64,000 bases of DNA from Atherix ibis. Lineage: Eukaryota > Arthropoda > Insecta > Diptera > Athericidae. Made by a program: the position numbers and the translations under genes. The notes below the pieces were generated by a model that did no database searches, had not been told where the DNA came from, and was given only the letters and a program-made list of their open reading frames with translations. The stretch is taken from assembly GCA_958298945.1 (NCBI GenBank), contig OY282610.1:26436233-26500232 (forward strand). The letters run 5' to 3'. The stretch's first letter is position 1. Each line of letters starts with the position of its first letter. This document shows, one piece after another, positions 10,500-23,390 of the stretch.

Positions 10500-12020
10500 T
10501 GTACCCCTATTTTTGGCACATTGCATATTATAATGACCAATTACGATTGTGTAAACGACATAGTGATGTGGAAATTTCGATATTCTCATTGCACAGTTGA
10601 AGATTGATCTACTAGTTAGTGGTATGGTAATTACTACTTCAATATCATATCCCCAATCGAATTGAAATTGTTTTAAAAGATATTTTAATATTTTTTTCTT
10701 CTTTTTATTTGTTGTAAAATGCAAAATATTTTCGCTAATTAAAAAAAAAAAATAATAAAATATTTTTCGCAAAAAATTATATCTTAAAATAAATTCAAAT
10801 TAAATAGAAATGCACTAATCTATTGGGCAGTTTACCTAACAATCGGCACACCCTACCCCCCCTTCACCGCTGTTCCTTTAGTTTACAATATCCATAAATA
10901 TTTATGGCACTGTGTAAATTGGAATGAATAAACTTCGCGAGAATGTATTGAACATCTGTTAATACCATTAGCTAAATACTGTGTTGTGTACGCTAGTGTG
11001 CATGATAGGCTTTAAACAGTACCGTCTCACAATGTGTTAGCGCACTTATTTACGAACGTGTGTACATTACTTCTCTCCGTACTGTCGATTTTGGTGTAAT
11101 GTGCGACCGAACGTACTTTTTAGAGTTCACGAAAACGCATGCCGACTAAACAAATTATTAATAATAATAACAAAAAAAAAAAGCAAATAATATAAAATAA
11201 TAATTTTCTTCTCGCCGTGTACGCAAATCGGTCGTGTGTGAGAAATTGAATACGACAATAACAACACCAAAAAAAAGAAAAAAAGAAAGAAAACGAAAAA
11301 AAAAATCCATTAATTTCGATTTGTTCTAAGTAAATAATAATTTAATGTTAAAAAAGCATCCCCAAATTAAAAGCTAACAAAAAAAAGAAGAAAACTTACA
11401 AATTTTCTTCTCTTTTTTCGGCAAAATTCCTCTTTGTTTTGCATTGTTAATTTTAAATTAATTAAAAAACCCTTTCTGTGAAGTGAAATAGTTTTTTTTC
11501 TTTAGAAAGAAATAAATTTCATTATTATTTAAAAAAAAACAATTAATATTAGAAGTTAATAGTTGAAAAAATGTTTCAGGAAAAATATAAGAACAGTGGT
11601 GGTGGTGGGTGGGAAGACTTATTTTCGTATTAGTCAAAAATGCCTTGTAGAGAAAATTGCAAACAAATAATTTCTTAAGTTGTGTGATATTGTTGAGAGT
11701 TGTTCATCCTTTTTTCGTTATTACTTATTTAGTAATAATGAAAATAATTGTGCAATTATCTGTCATCTGTTGTTGCGCGGTAACGTTTTTTAGTCAGAAA
11801 ATAATAATATGACCCCCTCCCCCGCCCTATTACACCCGCCACTGCTCTACTACGAAACAAATTGTACGCATTTTCAATTTTCGAAGAAAAAAAACTTCGT
11901 AATTTTTTCTTTTCCTTTTCATTCATATTCTCTTTATAATATTTACTTATATTGTTATTATTTTGAAATGGTAATAATAGTAAATATCATTAAAAAAAAA
12001 AACCAAATTCGCACCGCACA
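10500..12020. other. Non-coding region with GC-richer patches
   Basis: No coding exon recognised. The patches at about 10960-11150 and 11205-11260 are less AT-rich and less repetitive than their surroundings. They could be regulatory or part of an untranslated exon, but I see no splice or promoter pattern that proves this. Confidence 0.35.
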
Positions 12021-12032
12021 AATTCGATTTTT

Positions 12033-12067
12033 CCATTCGCAACTCTCACAAAAAAATTGTTGGACGT
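12033..12067 (+). promoter_or_regulatory. Candidate Inr + DPE core promoter
   Basis: CCATTC at 12033-12038 matches five of six bases of the insect initiator, with its A at 12035. GGACGT at 12062-12067 fits the downstream promoter element consensus and lies at +28 to +33 relative to that A, which is the spacing DPEs require. No TATA box is needed in this promoter class. It lies in a GC-richer block (12010-12560) about 28.7 kb upstream of the first coding exon of the P5B-ATPase, so it could start a long leader transcript for that gene. This is inference from motif spacing only. Confidence 0.25.
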
Positions 12068-13990
12068 CTCGGCGGCTCTCGCATGTTCGTTAAGAAAATT
12101 TGTCGTTCCGATTGTTCATGTGCCGATCGTACTCTTCGGTATATCTACTTACCCATTCGTAAATAATGGACTTAATATAGTTTCATATTCTTCTTACGCA
12201 TTCATGTGCCTATGCCGTGTTGCGAGCAGAGAATTTCGTTTGTCATTTGAATTTATATCTCATTTCTATACTATTGCAACGTCTCCGTCTGTCTCTGTTT
12301 CGCTGGTATATTGCTTTGAAATTACCGACCAACCTGCAATGCAATGCTCTCTGAAATCTCTTTCTCTTTGAAAATATGTCAAAAACGAGTAGTGAACGCT
12401 CATTACAAGCCTAGGAACAGTGGAAACGCCATTATTGACAGTAGCGACGACGATAATACCTTTTCTTGTTGCGAATTTATTTTCCTTCCGTGTGTGGTGC
12501 CGCCGCCGATGATTGTTTTACGAATCAAAATTATTTCAATGAATTTATCATCCACAGCAGCAGCAGCAGCTTGTTTATTAAATATAAATTAAACAATAAT
12601 CATATAATATTAATAAAGCATAAAAGAATTCTTTATTTTTATCATATACATAGATGCAAAAAAATAAAAAAATAAAAATATTTTTAATATATATAAAAAG
12701 ATTGTAATAAGAATTATAAATATGAAATTCATTTAAAAACAATAAAATTTCCAATTAAAAAAAAAAAGTTGATCCGAAAAAATTCAACAAAAAAAAAATT
12801 ATTACAAATTTTTAGTGCAACATTTCTTGTGTATATGTAAAGAAAGAAAAAACAACAACAAATTATAAAAATTCTAATAATAAATTAGGATATAATACGT
12901 ACATACACATATGTATGGATGGATGTGTGCACATGCATAACAACGGAGAATCGAAGATTTTTTGTGATAAAAGAAAAAATTTTGAAAGAAAATTAAGAAG
13001 AAAAAGTGTTTTTTAAGTTTTCTTTTTGACAGAAATCTCCAAAAGTGTGTTAGAAAAGGAAAAAAGGGAAAATATTACTTCAAAATTCAACAAAGTGAAA
13101 GAAGAAAAAAAAAATAACCAATAAAAATTAAATTTTCTTTTCTGACAAAAAAAAAAAAAACGGCGAAAAAATCTTTTTTATTACAAAAAAAAAAGTTCAA
13201 GATTTCAGCAAAATTATTAAATTAGAAAAAAACTGTAATTATGAAGCGTGTAGTTTTGAATTTTTAAACTCAGTTGGTATGTATCCTGTAGTCCATAAAT
13301 ATTTACGTAGAAAATTAGAGATTTTTTTTTTTCGTTTAAAACAAAAACAACAACAACAGAAAATATGTTTAGCTTTTTCCAAAAATAATTTTTTTATTTT
13401 CAAATCGTAGTGAGAAATAAATTGAATTATTTTCTTTCCTATTTTCAAAGAAAAATATACCAAAAGAGTTTAAGTTAAATATTAACAAATACAAAAAAAA
13501 GAACGAACATTCAACAACAACAAATTAATTGCCATGAATAACGAAATAAGGGTAGAGAAGTGATCCTTACAATAAAATAAAGTCCATTTTTTGTATACGA
13601 TCAAAATGATAGTAGATATCTTGTAAAAATTGCGTTTTATGAAGAAACCTTTAAAAAAATAGAGTGAATTTTGTGAAAGGAAATTATAAAATTGTATTAT
13701 TGTGAATTTATTTATGGTATTTTATGGTAGAAAAGGCCAATTGTTTTTGGTGTTTTTAAAAAAAAAATGTACTTTAAAAATATCAAAACTTAAGGAAAAA
13801 TTGTTAAAAAATGAAAAAAACCATTTCATCAAATTGTTACCATATTTACTTACCATTCGTTATTTGGAATAATTTATTATTAATTGTGAATTGAAAAAAA
13901 AAAACAATTTAAAAAAAAACTAGAAAATATTTTTTTTAAAAAAATTATTAAAAAAATTAAGGAAAAAATTACTAAAAAAATTATAAATAA
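12068..13990. other. Non-coding DNA, possible leader region then AT-rich
   Basis: The first ~500 bp (to about 12560) are the least AT-rich part of this section and have an open + frame of about 100 codons at 12057-12371 without any family resemblance. From 12580 on the DNA is dominated by A- and T-runs. No gene is called. Confidence 0.35.
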
Positions 13991-13994
13991 GTAA

Positions 13995-14970
13995 TCCAAA
14001 AATTATTCCATATTTTCTAATTTTGAAAAATAGTTGTTGGGTTTTTTTTTTCTTTACGTCCCAAAAATTATCCCATATTTTTCTACAATAATTTTGAAAA
14101 ATAGTTTTTGGGTTTTTTTTCTTCATGTCCCAAAAATTATTCCGTATTTTTCTACAATAATTTTGAAAAAAAGTTTTTGGGTTTTTTTTCTTTATGTCCC
14201 AAAAATTATTCCATATTTTCTAATTTTGAAAAATAGTTTTTGGGTTCTTTTTCCTTACGTCCCAAAAATTATTCCATATTATCTAATTTTGGAAAATATT
14301 TTTTGGGTTTTTTTTTCTTTATGTCCCAAAAATTTCCATATTTTCTAATTTTGAAAAATAGTTTGTGGGTTAGTTTCCTTACGTCCCAAAAATTATTCCA
14401 TATTTTCTAATTTTCAAAAATAGTTTGTACGTCCCAAAAATTATTATAAATTTTCTAATTTAAAAAAATAAATTTTGGGTTTTTTGTCTTTACATCCCAA
14501 AAATTATTCCATATTTTTCTCATTTTGAAAAATAGTTTTTGGATTTTTTTTGCGTCCCAAAAACTGTTCCATATTTTTCTCATTTTAAAAAATTGTTTTT
14601 GGGTTCTTTTTCCTTACGTCCCAAAAATTATCCCATATTTTTCTACAATAATTTTGAAAAATAGTATTTGGATTTTTTTGTCTTTACGTCCCAAAAATTA
14701 TTCCATATTTTCTAATTTTGAAAAATAGTTTGTGGGTTTTTTTCCTTACGTCCCAAAAATTATTCCATATTTTCTAATTTTCAAAAATGGTTTTTGGTTT
14801 TTTTTTTCTCTTGTCCCAAAAATTATTCCATATTTTCCCCATTTTCAAAAATAGTTTTTGACTTTTTTTTCTTTACGTCCCAAAAATTATTCCATATTTT
14901 TCTAATTTTAAAAAATAGTGTTTTTTTTCTTCTTTACGTGCCAAAAATTATTCCATATTGTTTCTTTTAA
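13995..14970. repeat. ~63-bp minisatellite, about 16 copies
   Basis: The unit reads roughly CCCAAAAATTATTCCATATT, then TTCTAATTTTGAAAAATAGT, then TTTTGGGTTTTTTTTCTTTACGT. CCCAAAAA-type starts recur about every 50-70 bp, for example near 14060, 14129, 14197, 14263, 14325, 14384, 14434, 14496, 14556, 14620, 14691, 14753, 14815, 14879 and 14943. The Phe/Pro/Lys-rich frames here are by-products of the repeat. Confidence 0.9.
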
Positions 14971-16840
14971 AAAATTAATTAAAACGTTTTTATTTAAAGA
15001 CAAAAACCAAATTTTGGATATGAATTGAAATTTAAATAAATTTTATGGTAATTTCTTAAAACATAAATAATTTGAATTTTTCTCAAATTTTTAAAAAATT
15101 AAAAAAAAAAACAAAATAAAATAAAAATAAAAATAAAAATACAAATAAATTCACAATAATTTAAAAATTGCATCTGTTTATGCTTGTATACACAATTATC
15201 AAGAAAGGAGAGAGATAGAGACATAATTGTTATGATAAATTGGATAATAATTTCTAATTTTCTTGAAAAAAAAGGTAATCTTCCTTTTTTTGTTGTGAAT
15301 AATTAGAGGTCCGAAAATTAGACTGTTAGTATGGCAAAATGACTTGTATATGAAAATTTTCCTATGGCACAATAACCATTTATTATTATTAAACAATTTA
15401 CATGGCAGAATTGACATATTATCATACGACAACAGATGATGTCATGCGAGCACGTTTCTGCCATGTTAAAACACTACTAATCTTTAATTGGTGCAACAGA
15501 CAACACATGGCATCGCCTTTACGCTAGCTAACTCAGTTTTTCGTGCTTTGACATGCGTACATCATATACCATAATTTCGCATGGCAGTTAAACTTAGGCC
15601 CTATCACACTACATGGCAACATAAAACAAGACGTTCGAAAAATATGACAATCAAACTACAAAGAAAACTAGACTCCTCTTCCCCTTCCCTCACTCCAACC
15701 ACACCCATCCTTTAAACAAAACTCATAAAAAAAGGGACAACAAATTGAAAGTTTTTTTTTGTTGGTATTTTCTAATCTCCCTTTTATTACTATTTTTCCA
15801 TACATGCGTGCGTACAAACAAAGAAATTTTTTTTTATTGTTCCAACATTTAATGTTAAACTAATTCGAATTGTGTGTGTGTGTGTTGTGGACGACGCTGA
15901 GGGGCAGCGTTAGGATAAACATAAACAAACCAACAACAAAGAAATATCCAAAGGCAAATCCAACCTACCATATACCAACCAAAACAACCCTCCCCCAAGC
16001 CTAAAGAGACAAACAAAACGCATTTAATTAATGTCAATTAATTGATTTGACGCACATTTCACAAATTGTTGAATAAATAAAATCCGTTGGCGAGGGCCAA
16101 ATAAGACGAAGAATGTTTTTTTTTTATACGACTTATACGCAATCGATGATGATGTGATGTGTGATCGTCAATGCTACCCTCCTCCCCCCACCCACCCCTA
16201 TTGGTTGACTGTCATGTGTTATTATCATTCTTATTATCATTATGACATAATAAATACATGGCATAGCTTTTAAATACAATAAAAAAAATTTACAAAAATA
16301 AAAAAACCAAAGAGAGATTAAAAGAAAGAAATTATTGATAATTTTAATTAATTAAATAACAATTGGAAATATTGATAAAATGAATGATGTGCTGTTCACG
16401 TATGGAAATAATAGCAGAATTCTTTCTTCCACATGTGCTCGAAGTGTATGACATCAGTGCGTCAAAGCGAAATACAATATGTACAAGAGAAAAAGAAAAG
16501 AAAAATGTGTGAAAAACGTTTGCGTGGGTGGGGGTAGCGTGAGAAATTGTCTCTACGATTGTAGAAAATATTCGCGATTACTCACTCGCTCGCTCAATGG
16601 ATATCCGCTCTAGTGTTTATGGCACGCTACATACACTACTCCACATAAACCTGCAGTCTTACGAATCCGCACGGATTCATTCATACGTTTTCGGACACGG
16701 TAATAATTCGAAGTCGTATTTTGAGAGAAAAAGGGGGCTGTAATTTTCTTTTCCAAATTTTTAGATTATTTTTGTTGATTTTTTTTTTTTTGGTATTTCA
16801 AAAATGCTTTTTTTTACCAAAAATTTTCCAAATAGTTTAT
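14971..16840. other. Non-coding DNA with an ATGGCA cluster
   Basis: No gene recognised. Between 15331 and 15618 the hexamer ATGGCA occurs six times on the + strand and once inverted, in otherwise AT-rich sequence. A short TG run lies near 15872-15885 and a C-rich patch at 16177-16200. A less AT-rich block at 16520-16720 has no coding signal. Confidence 0.35.
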
Positions 16841-18035
16841 TTTTCTTTAGATTTTATCACAAAGAAAAAAACAGAAATAAAGTACAGAAAAGTTTGGTTA
16901 AATTTAATAATAGCAATTGGAATTTTTTTTCGAAAATAACTTGTTCGGTGTTATTTCTGAAAAAAAAATTTCAAAGAAACCATTATTACTGTAAAAAAAA
17001 AATTAATTAAAAAAAAAACGCCACCCCCGCTCCCCCCTAAAAACCAACACAAAAAAGAAAAAATTATAAAAATTTCGAAATTTAGAGAAAAAAAAATCAA
17101 TCCAAAAAAAAACAGAAAAAAAGCACTGAAAATTTTGATTAAATTCAATAATAATGATTAGAATTTTCTTTGTACAATAATTTTTTTTTTTCGAAAATAA
17201 AAAAAAATATTTTGGGTTATTTTAAAAAAAAACATTTACTGTGAAATATAAATTAATAAAAATAAAGACTTCTACACACCAACAAAGAAACCACCCTAAC
17301 CAACACAACAAAAAAATTATAAAAATTTCGAAATTTAGAGAAAAAAAAATCAATCCAAAAAAACGGAAAGACTGCAGAAAATTTTGTTTAAATTCAAATA
17401 ATAGTAATTCGAATTTTTTTTTTCGAAAATAAAAAAAAAACAATGTTTTGGGTTATTTTCGAAAATAAAAATTAAAAAAACCGAAAAAACCCCTTATTAC
17501 TGTGAAAAATAAATTAATAAAAAATTAGAAAAAAAACCTTCTACATACCTAGAAACCACCCCTTCTCCACCAAAAACACAAGAAAAAAGAAAAAATTAAA
17601 AATATTTCGAAATTAAGAGAAAAAAAAATCAATTAGAAAAAAAGTGCAGAAAATTTTGATTAATTTCAATTATAGTAATTGGAATTTTTTTTCTATTGTA
17701 CAAAATTTCTTTTTTTCGAAAATAAAAAAAAAACAATGTTTTGGGTTATTTTCGAAAAAAGAAAAAAATCGATAAAAAACCCTTATTACTGTGAAAAATA
17801 AATTAATAAAAAATTAAAAAAAAAACTTCCACATACCGACCACCAAACCTCCCCTTCTCCACCTAAAAACACAAGAAAAAAGAAAAAAATTAAAAATATT
17901 TCGAAATTTAGAGAAAAAAACAATCAGAAAATAAGTGCAGAAAATTTTCGAAAAACATAAAACACACAAAAAGGGAAAAATTATAAAAATTTCGAAAGTT
18001 AGAGTGAAAAAATCAACTAACAACAACAAAAGACG
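16840..18035. repeat. 250-290-bp tandem repeat, about 4-5 diverged copies
   Basis: Each unit has CAGAAAANTTTGNTTAAATT, a TTTCGAAAATAAAAA stretch, TTATTACTGTGAAAAATAAA, a C-rich run (for example ACCACCCC...) and AATTTCGAAATTTAGAGAAA. Landmarks recur near 16883, 17113, 17375, 17645 and 17936. Divergence and length changes are considerable, so the array is old. The embedded C-rich tracts are conspicuous in this AT-rich region. Confidence 0.75.
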
Positions 18036-19190
18036 ACGGCGATTTATTAGGAGTAAAAAAAAAATATTACTGAAAAAAACCTTTCCACCTACTCTAAACT
18101 GTATTTTACATGTCCCCATATATACATACATATACGACTACGTATGGGTTTGATCACAAATAATTTTCAAGTATAAATTGCAAAAGTGAATATGGTTTTT
18201 CTCTTCCTCGTAGAGCATTGATTGAGATATTTTTTTATATTATTATAAAAGCATGTTGTATTTGTGTGTATGAGTGTACATAATATTGGATTTTATGGTG
18301 AAAATGAATCACCTTCTTTCCCCCATATGGGGGGTTTCCCAAACTGTTTTTTTTTCCTTTTCTCTTATTTCTTTTGCTGACATTTTTAAATATAATCGCG
18401 CAGGTAGTTTCGTAGTTCCGATGTGCATGAAATGAGAAACATTCAAATTGCCCGATTCGAATTCGAATTCGCACATTCGAGAACTGAATTATGTGATTGC
18501 GAATGAATTTCGGCAACGATTCACTGCGAATGCACGAGCATAGACCGAGTTCAAGTGGATTTGTACGTAGACGTACTTGTGGTATGCAAAGGAACCTTGG
18601 AATGTGCGAAAACTAAGAAAAAGAAAATCGTTGCCTTTTCTCCTCACACTTATTGTATCATATTTTCGGTCTTTCTCTCTTTTTTATTCATATAGTTTTT
18701 TTTTTCTTTCGCCGAAATTTGCCGAATTTCAATCAAATTCAATCGATTATTTGGACAAGTTTTTGCTGAAAGTTCTTGTATTTATTTCCATAATGACGAT
18801 TGTAATTGCAATTTTCATTTTCTGCCATTTTTTATTTGCTCATGCATCTGAGAGAATGAATCACACACCACGGCACACAGTTTCCGTCCATTTTTTGTTG
18901 TTGAAATTTTTTTCTCGAAAAAGGTTGTTTTTATTGGTCTGGATTTACAGTAGGTAGTAGTGACCTTTGAAAAACGTGTATTATATCATTTTTTTCCTAT
19001 TTTATAGAATTTATATTTTTCTTATCTTTATTTCATCGAAGAAAACATTTTTTCTTGGTTTTTTTCTTTACTATTTATGATACAACGGGTAATTTTTTAA
19101 GTGTTTGGCTTGCAAAAGTGTATGAATTGTTTTTTTTTTGAATCGATAAGTCAATGCTTGTGCCATTTACTTTTTAAAGACTATTTCATG
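18036..19190. other. Non-coding DNA with a GC-richer patch at 18420-18620
   Basis: The patch contains the palindrome CGAATTCGAATTCG at 18458-18471 and repeated GCGAAT/ATTCGC words. It could be an enhancer or untranslated exon, but no gene is supported. The 126-codon + frame at 18577-18957 is Phe/Leu/Ser-rich from T-runs and matches nothing I know. Confidence 0.3.
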
Positions 19191-19194
19191 TATA

Positions 19195-19985
19195 AATGTT
19201 GGTCGCGACTACGCTTTAAGTGATCCATGCGAGAGGTTCAATTTTGAACCACTTTTTCGAGCATCTCGGATGGTATCTCGCTAATAACACGTGTACTGTA
19301 GTCTTCCAAGACCGCAAGTGATGCTGATTTCACGGCATAGATGAGTGAGTTTACGTAGGCCCATAAAAAATATTCTAGGGGTATCAAATCGCACCGGTCC
19401 GAAACGTGAGATAAATTAATTGCTCACCGAACTCATCTATCAATATGTTTATTGTTTCACGGGCTGTGTGGGGCGTGTAGTGCCGTCTTTTTGAAACCGC
19501 CTCTGGACCAGATGCAGTTCTTGGATTTTGGACAAAAAAAAGTTCGAAATCATCGAGCGATATCGGGCTCTATTGTGGCCGGCGTCATCTTTACAGAAAT
19601 ACGGCCAGCGATGATTCCACAGACCCAAAAAATCGCACCAAACAGTGCATTTTTCTGGGTAATTCATCAGACCAAATGCGACAACTTTGCTTATTCACAT
19701 ACCCATTTAACCAGAAGTGAGCTTTGTCGCTGAACGCAATTTTTTTGTAAAAAAAAACGGACTTTCCTCAAGTTGTTCATCGATATTTCTTGCACGAGCT
19801 GTATTTTATACGCTTTTAGGCCAAGATCCTTACGTAAAATATTCCACATAGTCGAGTTACACAATTCCATTTGCTGTGAACGGCGACAGATGGACAAATC
19901 GCGGTCAACACCAACACTGGACGCTACGGCAGCTATATTTTGTCACTATGGCTTGACATAAAATGGGCAAAGTGTGCAAAACACA
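19195..19985 (-). pseudogene. Decayed Tc1/mariner-superfamily transposase, copy 3
   Basis: On the minus strand the order is: helix-turn-helix region (RRSQQMELCNSTMWNILRKD, then GLKAYKIQLVQE) near 19890-19790; a TVWCDFLG segment followed by RARYRSMISNFFL near 19640-19560; a degenerate second-Asp segment (KDGTTR) near 19490; a FISRFGPV block near 19400; and a C-terminal tail (IPSEMLEKVVQNW-like, then a basic end) near 19250. Frameshifts separate these parts. The order and motifs match the same broad lineage as copies 1 and 2, but the sequence differs enough to be another family member. It is not functional. Confidence 0.7.
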
Positions 19986-20409
19986 TTTTTCACATATCAT
20001 GAATTTTGATAATAAAAATCAATCATTTATAAGCATTGATCGGGTGTAAGTCTTTCCATAATGAAATGCCAATGCTAATTGAGCACTTTTGACTTTGACA
20101 CATGTCACGTGTCATTCATGATCTGTCAAAAATAAAAATATAAAAAATAGCAAAAAAATCATAAATATTATTTTGTGATATAATCCATCGACTAATTGTG
20201 AGTAATTTACTATAATATTCGTTGAATTTGATATATTCGAAAAAAATATTCGAAATTCGAAAATGTCCTATTACATCTCTTTTGATGTGTTCTAAAAACT
20301 GTCTCATTTATTATGAAAATAATTCTTATCAAATTATTATTAAATCGTTTTGATCACATCCTAAATATGATAAAAAATTATGTAATTCAGTTCAAAGAGG
20401 TTTGTTCTT

Positions 20410-20965
20410 TCATGCAAGTGGTGAGCCTCAGGGGTCAGGCTTGAATGGCGTACGTTCTTCGGTATTTTCCATTACATTTTCAACTGTTTCGGTACATATG
20501 AACACTATTTCGTAGCGAATTTTGGCCCCAAGCTCGTCTAGGGTACTTGGATTATGTTGATACAAACCTTTTACTTCAAGTAGTCTCGCAGGAAAAAGCC
20601 CAGCGGCGTCAAATCAAGCGAAGGCGGAGATCAGTCAAGATCACCATTTTTCGATATCAAACGACGAGGAAACAATGTCTTCGAAAAATCAGTTCTGTTT
20701 CGAAGAGATCCATACCATTTTCACGAATAGTTGGCATCAATAAATCGGTTATCGTAGCCCTGATTGGCAGCTTGACCACATTCATCTTCGAAAAAAAACA
20801 CCCAATAACCACAAATACCTTATCACACAGTAAATTTTTGGTCGTGAAGAGGTACCTGTTCAATAAATTTTAGGGTTTTCAGTATCGTAGAACCGACAAT
20901 TTTGTTTGTTTACGCTTCCATTTAACGTGGAGTTTTCTTTTCTCCACGCACGTTGATTGTTCACA
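20410..20965 (-). pseudogene. Decayed transposase, copy 4 (related lineage)
   Basis: Read on the minus strand with frame changes: STLNGSVNKQNCRFYDTENP at about 20940-20880, followed by a VFFFEDECGQ-like strand near 20790, then a LDLTPLGFFLRDYLK segment near 20600 carrying the third acidic motif, and a basic C-terminal tail near 20430. These are the standard landmarks of the VNKQN-type Tc1/mariner transposases. The catalytic centre is interrupted by several stops. Confidence 0.6.
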
Positions 20966-21189
20966 ATTGAAAAGTTATTTTAAATGGCATGTTCTGCTCC
21001 ATGGTAAAAATCTACTTAGACTGAAGTTGTTTAATAAATGTGCTGTATGACAGCTGTCAGACAAAATCTGTCAAAATTATAGTGTTGTCTGATGGGCCCA
21101 TCTAACCTACAAAAAACAGACCAGCTTCATTTCGGAAATTGGTAACGCTAACCCACATGAAACTTGAAGTGGCCAAACGGCCTCATGGA

Positions 21190-22117
21190 CGTGGTGCTAT
21201 GAAAATGGCCCCCGGCTCATGTCTTGAACAGTTCGAAAGGTTTAGCTGATCAGGTTTTTTTATTGTATCCTTTGAAATATTGTTGCAGCATATTGCAGAA
21301 GCCTTCCATTGACGGAGGGACAGTATTCCGCGGCTCTCTTCTGTCCAGCTTGGCCCATAGAATTTCTACGGGGTTGAGATTGCGTGATTGTGGTCCTCTT
21401 TAATTTTTTTTTATGTAGAAAATTTTAGGATCACTATCCTTCTGCATAACGAAAGTGCTGATGGGAGAGCATTTGTCCCCTACTCCTTGCTTAGGGTTTG
21501 GTAACCACACAACTTCCAGCATCATTTTTTCTTCCGTACTCTGACACACGTTGATTCCTCTTTCGGACCCTTCAAAGATCCGCAACGTCCAGAGTACAAA
21601 TTTCAAAAGTTCCCAGTTTTGATGGAATAAAACCCAATTTTTAGGGGGTGTAGTAATGATTTCCTTACTGCCACGTGTCCAAAAAGACTAGAAGCTCCCA
21701 ATCGTCCTTTCACTGTTGTTAAAGGCACTGGTTTGGCACGGCTTTCATTTAATTGAGACTAAATTTTGAAGTGTTGCAATTCTTGTTTAAACTAGTAATT
21801 TTATACCTACCATACTGTAGTAAGCTCAGATGACATTGTATTGTATTATTCTATGAACGGAACTTTTTGATATTTCTTGGTTATCTGCCACAAAAAAAAT
21901 ACCGACAACTTGATAACTCCACTTAGCCTCTTTTAGGTATAAAAAAGGGACATGAATGGCCTCTTTTAGGTATAAGAAATGGACTTCTTTTTTGTAATTG
22001 AATAATTAAAGAAAATAATGAATTATTAAAACTGTTATTTATTAGGATTTAAATAAAAGATTTCTAGAGAATATGTTGTTATTAAGAGGTGGTCACATAT
22101 TTTTGGCCGGTAGTGTA
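21190..22117 (-). pseudogene. Tc1-like element relic with one terminal repeat
   Basis: A minus-strand frame at 21606-21400 reads VLWTLRIFEGS...VVWLPN...STFVMQKDSDPK, and the following part near 21380 reads RNLNPVEILWAKLDRR. These correspond to the VLWTDES, QQDNDPKHTS and SPDLNPIENLW motifs of canonical Tc1 transposases, placing it in a different clade from the VNKQN-type copies. A likely terminal repeat, the inverse of TACACTACCGGCCAAAAATA, ends at about 22117. The first catalytic Asp and nearby residues are substituted and the N-terminal half is unrecognisable, so it is dead. Confidence 0.65.
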
Positions 22118-23390
22118 TTAATACTTGACCAACGCTTTACAACACCTAAAATTGTACTCCTTTTGGAAATAATGTACTTCACATGGGGAATAAAATCAAG
22201 GCGAGGATTAGGGCCTCAAGAAAATATCCAAACTTCATATTTTTCTGGGTTTACTACGAAATGAATCAACATTTAAAGATAATCATTCACATTTATAATC
22301 TTCGAAAATTAAAGTTCATGCCATTCGCAAAGATAAGAATTTCAGAGTGATTAGTCAGCTTAAGTCCACTTAGTAAAGATCCAGAGTTCTTGTCTGTAGG
22401 CCCAAATTACGAATGCAAAACGGAACATCAACAAATTACCGAAGTAGTTTTTCCATTGAAACCCAATCCCTTGAGTCAAAAATACTTATCCCACAAGAGT
22501 CAAGTCCTACAAGAAGTCACGTGGCGGTCATTTGAATGACATTATATTCCGTGCTTAATGGCAATGTCCAACCAATATGGTAAGATAAAAATTCTGAATT
22601 TTCCCTTCTAAAGCACAAATTGGCTAACCTTTCTTAAGTTTCTTGAAAGTAATAGTTTTGAACCATATCAACCTGATTCTTACATAAAAAAATAACCTTT
22701 TTCCATTACGACTTATTCTATTGAATAAATACAATAATAATAATAAAAAACCCAAAATATTGGAAAACAACAATTTATCAAAGATAAGAATAATGTTTAT
22801 GTTCGTATATTTAATAATAGCAAATCTTTACAATAGTTGTTTATGAATTAAAAATCAATATTCGACTTCATCTGAAGATAGATATACTCAAGGTTTACAA
22901 GGTAAATAAAATCGATAATTTTTTACAATGAGTTCCTCTAAAGAACTCTTAAAAATTGTTCAGTTCATATGACAAGCATATTATTGTAGTTTTGACTGAT
23001 TGTGTTTTTGCTTCTCGATAGAAAGGAACTCTCCACAGCAACGAGAATCCTTATTTATCCTTTGTTCCCTTGTTGAAAGATGTGGTTTTTGTCATGACTC
23101 TCTTGTGTTCAATTTCATTTTGATACGATTTATTGTGCAAGATTAATATTAAAATTTATACAAAAAACTATTTTACTATAAAAATATGTTGGTTTTTTTT
23201 TTATACCATATTTTACATCAAGTTTGAAGAACATATCGAAATTTTCTAAGGAATTGAGGAGGCTTAGGTTTTTGTTGAAAATTTTACGTTACATTTGTAC
23301 TAAAGAATATTTTGGAAATTTTTTATATCTAAAAACATGTATAAAAAAGTCCCTTAACATTTGTTGAAAGAAATTTCTTGAATATTTATA
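22118..23390. other. Non-coding spacer
   Basis: I see no gene. The interval at 22380-22560 has the base composition of the nearby transposon relics and may be another one, but no motif survives. Confidence 0.35.

Noticed and set aside
13920..14728. Several frames of 60-100 codons on both strands
   Set aside because: They are translations of the ~63-bp minisatellite; the same peptide recurs in step with the repeat.
18577..18957. 126-codon + frame
   Set aside because: Phe/Leu/Ser-rich translation of T-runs with no domain, no repeat of the pattern and no splice context.
22380..22640. Possible seventh VNKQN-type transposase relic
   Set aside because: Composition and position fit, but no motif could be read in any frame.
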